DNA of 6,444 bases from Alphaproteobacteria bacterium (lineage in GTDB: Bacteria; Pseudomonadota; Alphaproteobacteria; Micavibrionales; Micavibrionaceae): contig JAESUK010000187.1 in the NCBI GenBank assembly GCA_016763095.1, forward strand, positions 1-6,444, given 5' to 3'. The stretch's first letter is position 1. The number at the start of each line of letters is the position of its first letter. Under the pieces are notes generated by a model, which saw only the letters and a list, made by a program, of their open reading frames with translations, did not search any database and was not told the origin of the DNA. A program made the translations under genes and the position numbers. Of the stretch, positions 1-5,149 are shown in pieces.

Positions 1-1171
1 TGATGTTACGCAAGTAATTGGTCAAGCAGGTCAAGTTACAACCAACCAAACAGGCAGTGCGCAATGGCACACCATAACGTTTGATGCCACGATCCTTAAT
101 CCTGTTATCAAATTGGCGATGAATACCACAAACGATACAGATCCAATGACATTACGTGTGCGAAATGTAACAGACACAGGATTTCAATGGCAAATTGATG
201 AATACGAATATCTTGATGGTGTTCATGGGTCAGAAACAGTTTCATGGATGGCCGTAGCACAAGGAACACATACGCTAGATGATGGAACAATCATTCAAGC
301 AAACACAACAACGGCTACGAATAATAATTGGACAAACATTACGTTTAACTCCGCATTTGGGTCTTCTCCCGTTATAATGACGCAAATCATGACAGTAAAT
401 GAAGGAACTGCGGCTGTTTTGCATAATGAAAATAGAACCAGCACAGGGTTTAGAGTTCAGATAGAAGAACAAGAGAATTTTGGAACAGGACATGCAACAG
501 AAACAATCGGTTGGATTGCCATCGATAATGGTGGATCTGTTGCGAATGGATTCTTAGTAGGCGAGACATCGAATAGTGTGACTCATTCAACCACAACAGT
601 AAACTTTGGTAGTTCATTTGCCTCTAACTCTCCTGTTGTTTTAATAGATATGCAAACCGAGGATGGTGGAGATACGGCTGTATCTCGTGGTATTACTATT
701 TCTTCCAGCAGTATCAGCTTTAATATTGATGAAGAAACATCTCGGGATGCGGAGACAAATCACACAACTGAAGTTGTTGGGTATTATGCAACAACCAATG
801 GTCTTATCTATGCGGATGGAAACAATGGAAATGACTCGCTGAGCGGCGGGGATGGGCTTGACACACTTTATGGTGGAGATGGCGCAGATACCTTCATATT
901 TGAGGCCGCAAGCGCATATAATGATATCGATCAGATTGTGGACTTCCGATATGGACAGGGTGATGCCTTAGACATCAGTGATCTTCTCACAGGCTTTAGC
1001 GGAACAATCACAGACTATGTGAACTTCGTAGATTCAGGAAGCGATATTCTTGTTCAAGTTGATGGGAATGGTCTCACAGGTGGCACAAGCTTTACAACCA
1101 TTGGACAACTCAATAATGTCACAAATCTTGATGAAGCCCTTCTTTATGCCGCAGGTGGTATCATCGTTTAG
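1..1171 (+). CDS. RTX-type secreted protein with repeated ~88-residue modules, 5'-truncated
   Basis: The frame is open from base 2 to the TAG at 1169-1171, giving 389 visible residues. The beginning of the gene lies outside the window, and the in-frame TTG at 113 is not a real start. Three related modules occur at about 65-262, 326-532 and 596-802. Each has a phrase like TGFxxQI[DE]E followed by H-x-x-[ET]-E-x-[VI]-[SG]-[WY], with the phrases 88-89 residues apart. Three tandem RTX nonapeptides follow (818-898: GNNGNDSLS, GGDGLDTLY, GGDGADTFI). These repeats bind calcium in the RTX family. After them come a D-x-I-V-D-F stretch and DALDISDLL, then a hydrophobic tail ending GGIIV, typical of C-terminal type I secretion targets. 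The protein is therefore probably exported in one step by an ABC/MFP/outer-membrane channel and folds outside the cell. The modules loosely recall H-type lectin-like beta domains, which would suggest binding or adhesion, but that is inference. No transporter genes are visible. Confidence 0.88.
   Translation, partial: DVTQVIGQAGQVTTNQTGSAQWHTITFDATILNPVIKLAMNTTNDTDPMTLRVRNVTDTGFQWQIDEYEYLDGVHGSETVSWMAVAQGTHTLDDGTIIQANTTTATNNNWTNITFNSAFGSSPVIMTQIMTVNEGTAAVLHNENRTSTGFRVQIEEQENFGTGHATETIGWIAIDNGGSVANGFLVGETSNSVTHSTTTVNFGSSFASNSPVVLIDMQTEDGGDTAVSRGITISSSSISFNIDEETSRDAETNHTTEVVGYYATTNGLIYADGNNGNDSLSGGDGLDTLYGGDGADTFIFEAASAYNDIDQIVDFRYGQGDALDISDLLTGFSGTITDYVNFVDSGSDILVQVDGNGLTGGTSFTTIGQLNNVTNLDEALLYAAGGIIV
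818..898 (+). repeat. Three tandem RTX calcium-binding nonapeptide repeats
   Basis: Three consecutive 27-bp units encode GNNGNDSLS, GGDGLDTLY and GGDGADTFI, matching the GGxGxDxUx pattern of haemolysin-type calcium-binding repeats. The first unit is divergent (GN-N-G-N-D). Three repeats is a short array for the family. It directly precedes the type I secretion target domain. Confidence 0.85.
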
Positions 1172-1185
1172 TTCATAAGAACATC

Positions 1186-1192
1186 AAAAGGG
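1186..1192 (+). promoter_or_regulatory. Ribosome binding site of the amidotransferase gene
   Basis: AAAAGGG ends 5 nt before the ATG at 1198. It supports that start, and it sits in the 26-bp gap after the RTX gene stop, which is compatible with translation from a shared transcript. Confidence 0.6.
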
Positions 1193-1197
1193 TTGGT

Positions 1198-1902
1198 ATG
1201 AAGCTCGGTATTTTAAAAGCAGATGATATAGGACTGGATAAAGCTGAAGGGTTTGGCGAATATCCAGACATGTTTAAGGCTTTGCTAAAAACAGAATGCC
1301 CAGATCTTCAAATTATCACATATGAAATTCGTGAAGGACATTATCCCAAAGACATTGATGAGGTCGATGCGTACTTGCTGACAGGAAGCCGAAAAGGCGT
1401 GTACGACAACCTTGATTGGTTTCCAAAACTCACTCATTTTATTCGACAATTGCATAATGCCCGTAAAAGCTTAATTGGCATATGCTTTGGACATCAGTTT
1501 ATCGCACAAGCTTTGGGTGGAAAGGTGGAAAAGTCCCCCAAGGGATGGGGCATAGGACGCCATACAGTAACCTTAACGTCAGAAGCAGGGTATTATGCTA
1601 AAGATGTTAAGTCCTTCAGTCTTATGACCTACCATCAAGATCAAGTGATTGTCCCCGCCCCTAATACCAAGATCGTCGCAAGCAGTGATTTTTGCCCCGC
1701 TGCAATGTGTGTGATTGGTGATCATATTCTAACATTCCAAGCACATCCTGAATTCTCTACGGCCTGTTCCAAAAAATTATTAAAGAAAGGACAGGAAAGT
1801 TTTGATGAAGTGCAATATACTCAAGCTCTGAACTCCCTTGCACAACCACTAGATCGACAACTCATTGCGCGCTGGATTAAGCGTTTCGCACTCCACCACT
1901 AG
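1198..1902 (+). CDS. Class I glutamine amidotransferase (GATase1, GMP-synthase-like, stand-alone)
   Basis: This 234-residue protein is a single-domain class I glutamine amidotransferase. Such domains hydrolyse glutamine and pass the ammonia to an acceptor. The nucleophile elbow G-I-C-F-G-H-Q puts the catalytic Cys at residue 96. The triad is completed by His183 and Glu185 in A-H-P-E. The oxyanion-loop region reads LLTGSRKGVYD (60-70), and GGKVEKSPKGWGIG (107-120) is typical of the stand-alone GMP-synthase-like subgroup. All catalytic residues are present and the length is normal for the subgroup. No synthetase partner domain is attached, so the acceptor substrate cannot be told. Stand-alone members have been annotated variously as amidotransferases or gamma-glutamyl peptidases. 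The protein is probably cytoplasmic, with no signal peptide. It starts 26 bp after the RTX gene and may share its transcript, but a functional link is not evident. Confidence 0.93.
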   Translation: MKLGILKADDIGLDKAEGFGEYPDMFKALLKTECPDLQIITYEIREGHYPKDIDEVDAYLLTGSRKGVYDNLDWFPKLTHFIRQLHNARKSLIGICFGHQFIAQALGGKVEKSPKGWGIGRHTVTLTSEAGYYAKDVKSFSLMTYHQDQVIVPAPNTKIVASSDFCPAAMCVIGDHILTFQAHPEFSTACSKKLLKKGQESFDEVQYTQALNSLAQPLDRQLIARWIKRFALHH

Positions 1903-1948
1903 ACGTTGAAAGCCGCCATTTTTGGTGTTATCAAACTCACTGGGGTAT

Positions 1949-1971
1949 TGGATAAATCTAATAACTATCCA
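1949..1971 (+). other. Weak hairpin in the gap between the amidotransferase and DUF2892 genes
   Basis: TGGATA (1949-1954) can pair with TATCCA (1966-1971) across an 11-nt loop, followed by TTTC rather than a proper T run. It lies in the 126-bp gap 1903-2028. It could be a weak terminator or part of a leader, but the stem is short and AT-rich, so it may mean nothing. I found no convincing promoter in the gap. Confidence 0.2.
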
Positions 1972-2028
1972 TTTCGTTATGGTGTAGTCTCTCTATCTTA
2001 AGTGATCCGAAGAGAAAGAAGAAATATT

Positions 2029-2271
2029 ATGGGTAAACCGAAAAAAAATGTGGGAACATTGGATAGAGTTGCGCGCATTATTGTCGCTGTTGTTGTCGCT
2101 GTTCTTTATTTTAAAGGGGTTATAGAAGGCCCCGTTGCTGCCTCTTTTGGCATTGTTTCGGGCGTATTTATATTAACATCGTTGGTAAGTTTTTGCCCTC
2201 TATATCGGATAGCAGGTGTTTCGACATGTCAGGCATATAAAACAGGTACGTCTGATTCAGACGCATCATAG
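2029..2271 (+). CDS. Small DUF2892 (YgaP-type) inner-membrane protein
   Basis: Starting at the ATG at 2029 gives 80 residues. An in-frame GTG at 2002 would add nine residues (IRRERRNI after the start), but the purine-rich AGAGAAAGAAGAA just before 2029 and the family's usual N-terminus favour the ATG. The protein opens with K-x-N-V-G-T-L-D-R-x-x-R, the signature start of DUF2892. Two hydrophobic segments follow (about residues 14-32 and 36-54). Then comes S-F-C-P-L-Y-R-I-A-G-V-S-T-C, with Cys56 and Cys67 in the family positions. This matches the membrane domain that in E. coli YgaP is fused to a rhodanese; here it stands alone. The biochemical role of the stand-alone form is unclear. The polar tail (KTGTSDSDAS) is not conserved as far as I know. 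The gene ends 25 bp from the convergent kinase gene. Confidence 0.88.
   Translation: MGKPKKNVGTLDRVARIIVAVVVAVLYFKGVIEGPVAASFGIVSGVFILTSLVSFCPLYRIAGVSTCQAYKTGTSDSDAS
2249..2263. repeat. 15-bp near-perfect palindrome at the tail-to-tail junction
   Basis: CGTCTGA-T-TCAGACG is a 7-bp inverted repeat with one central base, so the RNA stem would be 6 bp with a 3-nt loop. It lies inside the last codons of the DUF2892 gene. On the + strand no T run follows. On the - strand it lies 34 bp beyond the kinase stop and is followed, after a few bases, by TGTTTTAT. It might thus weakly terminate the leftward kinase transcript, or be chance. Confidence 0.3.
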
Positions 2272-2296
2272 AAATTTGAAGTTTTCCAAACCAGAA

Positions 2297-4045
2297 TTAA
2301 ATATGCTTCTGAATAATTTCAAACATAAGCTTTTTGTCTATTGGTTTTGCAATATGATCGACCATTCCAGAAGCGTGGCAACGATCTATATCGCTTTGTA
2401 AAACATTTGCTGTAAGGGCAATAATAGGGATGTCTTTATATTCTTTCCCAAGTTTTATAATCCGTTCCGTTGCTTCCATGCCGTCCATAGAGGGCATCTG
2501 CATGTCCATCAAAATAACATTAAATTTGTGTTGTTGTACTTTTTCAATAGCTGTTTTACCGCTGTCTGCTTCTGTGACTTGATGTCCATTTGTTTTTAGG
2601 TAATGTGATGCAATGGTGCGATTAAGTTTATTGTCATCGACAAGGAGTATGTTTAAGGTCTTAGCTTTATGATTTTCATCTGATGACTTAGGTTGATAAT
2701 TAACAGCGGTTTCTTCTTTAGGTGGTAGGGCTGGTATTTCAAACCAGAACACGCTTCCTTTGCCTTCTGTACTTGTTACGCCTAACTCACCCCCCATACG
2801 TTGTACAAGACTTCTTACGATGAATAATCCGAGTCCGCTTCCTCCGTATTCTCGTGTAATAAACTCCTCTGCTTGACTGAATTTTTGAAATAATTTTTGC
2901 TGGTTTTGGGGGCTGATTCCTATCCCACTGTCCTTAACTGAAATTCTTATTTTTTTATTGTAGTAGGTGATGTCAACGTGAACCTGCCCCTTATGTGTAA
3001 ATTTGAAAGCGTTCGTGAGTAGGTTAAACAGAACTTGCTGAACTCTATTCATATCAGCATGTATGTATTCTGGAACATTTGCATGAATGTGTACTTCAAA
3101 ATCAATATCATTTTTGGTATCTAATTTTAGAAAAGAATTTTCAACATGTTTGACGAGATCATAAAAATTACATTTTGATTTATTGATCGAGAGTTGCCCA
3201 GCTTGCATCTTTGAAATATCAAGAATGTCATTAAGGGTGTTTAGTAGTGTGTTAGAGCATGAGGACATTGTGTTTAGGCACTCTTGCTCTTTTTTCTCCA
3301 ATTTTGCATCTTTGAGAAAATCTATCATTCCTATAATTCCAGCCATTGGTGTTCGTATTTCATGCGACATTATAGCCAAGAAATCGGATTTAATTTTGTG
3401 TGCGTGCTCGGCTTTTTTTAGCGCGTTGTTTAGGGCAACACTGTTGCTAATTAATTTTTTTGCTGCGCGACGGTTTCTTGTGGATATAGGTAAACTGTAT
3501 AGGGCAAATATAATAATTGGAATTTGAACATACAGTGTTTCTATGTGCCCAAAATTTATAATTGTTATAAAGAGAGAGAAACCAACGGCGATGATAAGGT
3601 CAATAATGAATAATAAATAATAGGGTGAGCTTGTGGACAGGTAAACGGAAATGGCACAAAAAACAAATAAATATCCTATGAAATGTCCGTAAAGAGATGC
3701 TGCTGATAATGGCCAGAATATAAAAATTAGCCAAGAAAGAATAAATATACCTTTGTATAATATAATATAAGAAACAGTCTTTTTTATAAGTGCGATATTG
3801 GCTTTTTTTTCTTTTTTCCATTTTGTGTACACATCGTTTAATTGGAAATAGCCCCATACAGATGCAGAGGATAGCGAGAGAAGAATTATATTCTCATTCA
3901 CCCCCGTTGGGATTCCATAGAAGTAAATTTTTGCACCGATGAAACAGAACAAAATGATGAGGGGCCAACGATAACTTGTATGGTTATAATCTACATATTG
4001 AGTAAGTAGCTCGGCTTGTTCTGAAATTTTTTCTTTTTTGGTCAT
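2297..4045 (-). CDS. Membrane hybrid sensor histidine kinase with C-terminal receiver domain
   Basis: This 582-residue protein has about six hydrophobic helices in residues 25-186, with very short loops and no sizeable periplasmic domain. It may therefore sense something in or near the membrane. A short linker leads to a HisKA dimerisation domain with the phospho-accepting His228 (S-H-E-I-R-T-P). The HATPase_c domain shows the N box (N341, N345, NLLTNAFKFT), the G1 box D372-x-G-x-G and the G2 box GGSGLGL (401-407). The receiver domain (about 464-582) has acidic D470/D471, phospho-acceptor D514 in L-M-D-M-Q-M-P, T545 and K567-P. All catalytic residues are present, so a His-to-Asp relay within the protein is expected. 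No HPt domain or output regulator is fused or nearby, so it is an orphan hybrid kinase whose signal and target are unknown. The gene lies 48 bp downstream of the LOG gene. The start at 4045 has no clear Shine-Dalgarno sequence. Confidence 0.95.
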   Translation of the reverse strand: MTKKEKISEQAELLTQYVDYNHTSYRWPLIILFCFIGAKIYFYGIPTGVNENIILLSLSSASVWGYFQLNDVYTKWKKEKKANIALIKKTVSYIILYKGIFILSWLIFIFWPLSAASLYGHFIGYLFVFCAISVYLSTSSPYYLLFIIDLIIAVGFSLFITIINFGHIETLYVQIPIIIFALYSLPISTRNRRAAKKLISNSVALNNALKKAEHAHKIKSDFLAIMSHEIRTPMAGIIGMIDFLKDAKLEKKEQECLNTMSSCSNTLLNTLNDILDISKMQAGQLSINKSKCNFYDLVKHVENSFLKLDTKNDIDFEVHIHANVPEYIHADMNRVQQVLFNLLTNAFKFTHKGQVHVDITYYNKKIRISVKDSGIGISPQNQQKLFQKFSQAEEFITREYGGSGLGLFIVRSLVQRMGGELGVTSTEGKGSVFWFEIPALPPKEETAVNYQPKSSDENHKAKTLNILLVDDNKLNRTIASHYLKTNGHQVTEADSGKTAIEKVQQHKFNVILMDMQMPSMDGMEATERIIKLGKEYKDIPIIALTANVLQSDIDRCHASGMVDHIAKPIDKKLMFEIIQKHI

Positions 4046-4054
4046 AAAATCATA

Positions 4055-4068
4055 ACTGTTATTATAGT
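4055..4068 (-). promoter_or_regulatory. Possible kinase promoter -10 box inside a degenerate operator-like site
   Basis: On the - strand a perfect TATAAT occupies 4066-4061, about 16 bp before the kinase ATG. The best -35 at a 17-bp spacer is poor (CTGTCT, 4089-4084). A start about 7 bp beyond the -10 would leave a leader of only a few bases, which fits the missing Shine-Dalgarno sequence. The surrounding 14-mer ACTGTTATTATAGT (+ strand) matches the palindrome at 4897-4910 at 10 of 14 positions. Both signals are weak in such AT-rich DNA. The kinase may simply be cotranscribed with the LOG gene. Confidence 0.3.
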
Positions 4069-4093
4069 TGATAAGGGATGAAAAGACAGGCTG

Positions 4094-4834
4094 TTAGCAT
4101 GTTTCTGAAGACAGCGGATAATGTTGAAACAGTGTATCATAATATCTATACGGGGTTCTATATATTTTCTCTCCAATACATTGGATTCTGATTAAGTTCA
4201 ACGCTTCTTGAGGATCATCTGTCATATGTGCGAAATGAGAATCTTTTTCATGAATTGTTTTATATTCAATCATCGTATTATCAATAAATTCTCGTAAATT
4301 TTCCCAATAGTCGGATCCCATAACCACAACAGGAAAGTCGCACACTTTCCCAGTATACATTAGATTGGCAACTTCAAAAATTTCATCCATCGTGCCATAT
4401 CCCCCAGGGAAAAGGACAAAGGCTTTGGAGTATTTCATCAACATGACTTTGCGGATAAAGAAGTAATTAAAGGTCACATCTATGTCGATAAACTTATTTG
4501 GTTCTTGTTCCGAGGGAAGCTTAATATTGCACCCAATGGAGAGTGCCCCCGCATCTTGCGCGCCTCTGTTGGCGGCTTCCATGATCCCAGGACCTCCACC
4601 TGTCATAATCGAATGTCCAGCCTTACCCATTTTATATGCGGTATCGTAGGCCATCTCGCAAAAGATGTTATCTTGATCAAACTGCGCTGAGCCAAAAAAA
4701 GTAACACAGTTTTCTATATGTCTGAGTTTCTTAAATCCTTTACGAAACTCACTCCATATACGAATGGATCGCCAAAGATCAGTGGCATAGCTTTCAGCCC
4801 CTTGTAAGAATTGAAAATCAGGATGGTGTGACAT
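4094..4834 (-). CDS. LOG-family protein (TIGR00730-type; putative nucleoside-5'-monophosphate phosphoribohydrolase)
   Basis: The 246-residue protein has the Rossmann-like fold and motifs of the LOG family. These are F-F-G-S-A near residues 46-50, G-G-G-P-G-I-M-E-A-A-N-R-G-A (79-92), R128-K129 before the next helix, and P-G-G-Y-G-T-M-D-E (143-151). The family motif is PGGxGTxxE. Characterised members cleave N6-substituted adenosine monophosphates, or other nucleoside monophosphates, into free base and ribose 5-phosphate. Older databases call them lysine decarboxylase-like, which is misleading because they lack that chemistry. The key Arg and Glu residues are present, so it is probably active; its real substrate is unknown. 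An N-terminal extension of about 40 residues precedes the core, making it longer than the roughly 180-200-residue short LOG proteins. The start is supported by GAGGG six bases upstream (4845-4841). It is the first gene of a leftward pair with the kinase. Confidence 0.92.
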   Translation of the reverse strand: MSHHPDFQFLQGAESYATDLWRSIRIWSEFRKGFKKLRHIENCVTFFGSAQFDQDNIFCEMAYDTAYKMGKAGHSIMTGGGPGIMEAANRGAQDAGALSIGCNIKLPSEQEPNKFIDIDVTFNYFFIRKVMLMKYSKAFVLFPGGYGTMDEIFEVANLMYTGKVCDFPVVVMGSDYWENLREFIDNTMIEYKTIHEKDSHFAHMTDDPQEALNLIRIQCIGEKIYRTPYRYYDTLFQHYPLSSETC

Positions 4835-4840
4835 TATATA

Positions 4841-4845
4841 CCCTC
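4841..4845 (-). promoter_or_regulatory. Ribosome binding site of the LOG gene
   Basis: GAGGG on the - strand, followed by TATATA and the ATG at 4834, is a good Shine-Dalgarno sequence at a 6-nt spacing and fixes the LOG start. Confidence 0.75.
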
Positions 4846-4881
4846 ATTTGATGGAAGAAAAAATTAGTACTTATATTGTTC

Positions 4882-4909
4882 AGTATAGCAAATATAATTG
4901 TTATAACAA
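4882..4909 (-). promoter_or_regulatory. Candidate promoter of the LOG (and kinase) transcript
   Basis: On the - strand, TTGTTA (4909-4904, 4 of 6 to TTGACA) is followed after 16 bp by TATACT (4887-4882, 5 of 6 to TATAAT). The TATACT is preceded by TGC, giving an extended -10 (TGCTATACT). Transcription would begin near 4875, leaving a leader of about 40 nt that contains the GAGGG ribosome site. It is the best promoter match in the window. The palindrome at 4897-4910 covers its -35. Confidence 0.55.
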
Positions 4910-4910
4910 T
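4897..4910. promoter_or_regulatory. 14-bp perfect palindrome, candidate operator
   Basis: ATTGTTATAACAAT is its own reverse complement. It spans the -35 box and part of the spacer of the candidate LOG promoter, the classic place for a repressor dimer. The 9-bp half-site ATTGTTATA recurs at 4921-4929 in the same orientation, 24 bp away, and inverted at 5050-5058. No regulator gene that could bind it is in the window. Confidence 0.5.
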
Positions 4911-4920
4911 AGTTTATCTT

Positions 4921-4929
4921 ATTGTTATA
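4921..4929. repeat. Second copy of the operator half-site ATTGTTATA
   Basis: Exact copy of the left nine bases of the palindrome at 4897, in direct orientation and 24 bp further from the LOG gene. The other half is degenerate (10 of 14 to the full palindrome). Confidence 0.4.
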
Positions 4930-4964
4930 GTAGGGATTCATCGGGTTATTATGAATGTAGCTCA

Positions 4965-4977
4965 AATCAATATTTTG
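4965..4977 (+). promoter_or_regulatory. Candidate IHF binding site
   Basis: AATCAATATTTTG fits the IHF consensus WATCAANNNNTTR at every defined position. It lies between the two divergent promoters, where a bend could bring upstream sites together. The flanking DNA is AT-rich, which suits IHF but also raises the chance of a random match. Confidence 0.35.
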
Positions 4978-4992
4978 AAAAATGGGTTTGGG

Positions 4993-5021
4993 TAGATACA
5001 CAGTACAACTGTATTTAAAAT
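4993..5021 (+). promoter_or_regulatory. Weak candidate promoter of the unrecognised rightward gene
   Basis: TAGATA (4993-4998, 4 of 6 to TTGACA) and TAAAAT (5016-5021, 5 of 6 to TATAAT) are separated by 17 bp. Transcription from here would give a leader of about 120 nt carrying the inverted half-site, the AT-only hairpin and the T run. Other combinations exist, such as CTGACA at 5022-5027 with no good -10 at a normal spacing, so the choice is tentative. Confidence 0.25.
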
Positions 5022-5049
5022 CTGACAGCAGAATAATAGAAATACCCTA

Positions 5050-5058
5050 TATAACAAT
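5050..5058. repeat. Inverted copy of the operator half-site (TATAACAAT)
   Basis: Exact reverse complement of ATTGTTATA, identical to the right nine bases of the palindrome at 4897-4910 and about 150 bp away on the side of the rightward gene. It could let the same regulator act on both divergent promoters. Confidence 0.35.
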
Positions 5059-5062
5059 AATG

Positions 5063-5085
5063 AATAAATAATATAATTATTTATT
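5063..5085. repeat. AT-only inverted repeat with 10-bp arms
   Basis: AATAAATAAT (5063-5072) and ATTATTTATT (5076-5085) are exact inverted repeats around a 3-nt centre (ATA). A TATAAT sits across the centre (5072-5077) but has no usable -35. As RNA the stem would be all A-U and weak; as DNA it could be a melting site or protein target. Confidence 0.45.
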
Positions 5086-5117
5086 ACTATTATATCCGTA
5101 TTAAATCTCTTACATTA

Positions 5118-5126
5118 TTTTTTTTT
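5118..5126 (+). repeat. Nine-T homopolymer upstream of the unrecognised gene
   Basis: A run of nine T ends 10 bp before the ribosome binding site and 23 bp before the ATG at 5150. Tracts of this length can vary by slippage. It is not preceded immediately by a GC-rich stem, so it does not look like an intrinsic terminator. Confidence 0.5.
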
Positions 5127-5136
5127 ACATATTATT

Positions 5137-5141
5137 AGGGG
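5137..5141 (+). promoter_or_regulatory. Ribosome binding site of the unrecognised gene
   Basis: AGGGG, eight bases before the ATG at 5150, is a clear Shine-Dalgarno match and supports that start. Confidence 0.7.
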
Positions 5142-5149
5142 TAGACTTA

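Larger units (their letters stand above)
4835..5149. other. AT-rich divergent intergenic control region (315 bp)
   Basis: No ORF of note lies here. From the LOG side outward it holds the LOG ribosome site (4841-4845), a promoter for LOG (-10 at 4882-4887, -35 at 4904-4909) and a 14-bp palindrome over that -35 (4897-4910). Then come a half-site copy (4921-4929), an IHF consensus match (4965-4977) and a weak candidate promoter for the rightward gene (4993-5021). Last come an inverted half-site (5050-5058), an AT-only inverted repeat (5063-5085), a nine-T run (5118-5126) and the Shine-Dalgarno site of the rightward gene (5137-5141). The region is visibly more AT-rich than the coding DNA on its right. 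Confidence 0.7.

Noticed and set aside
113..115. TTG as start of the RTX gene
   Set aside because: The frame is open to the left edge and the residues upstream (W-H-T-I-T-F) belong to the first repeat module, so the gene starts outside the window.
2002..2028. GTG start adding nine residues to the DUF2892 protein
   Set aside because: The family begins close to K-x-N-V-G-T-L-D-R, and the ATG at 2029 has a purine-rich stretch before it. The extension is not needed.
2216..2401. 61-codon + strand ORF across the tail-to-tail junction
   Set aside because: It overlaps the ends of two well-supported genes in other frames, has no domain signature and no ribosome site.
3183..3527. 114-codon + strand ORF antisense to the kinase
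   Set aside because: It is the antisense shadow of the HisKA region. The kinase on the other strand is beyond doubt.
3561..3569. Exact ATTGTTATA half-site inside the kinase gene
   Set aside because: It encodes part of a membrane helix in an AT-rich stretch, stands alone and is far from any promoter, so chance is the simplest explanation.
3600..3857. 85-codon - strand ORF inside the kinase membrane region
   Set aside because: It overlaps the kinase in another frame of the same strand, and its hydrophobic look comes from the AT-rich codons of the membrane helices.
5072..5077. TATAAT as -10 for the rightward gene
   Set aside because: It lies in the centre of the AT-only repeat, and the -35 position at a normal spacing (ATATAA) does not match.
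5063..5126. Intrinsic terminator made of the inverted repeat and T9
   Set aside because: The stem is all A-T and ends more than 30 bp before the T run, so it cannot act as a normal terminator.
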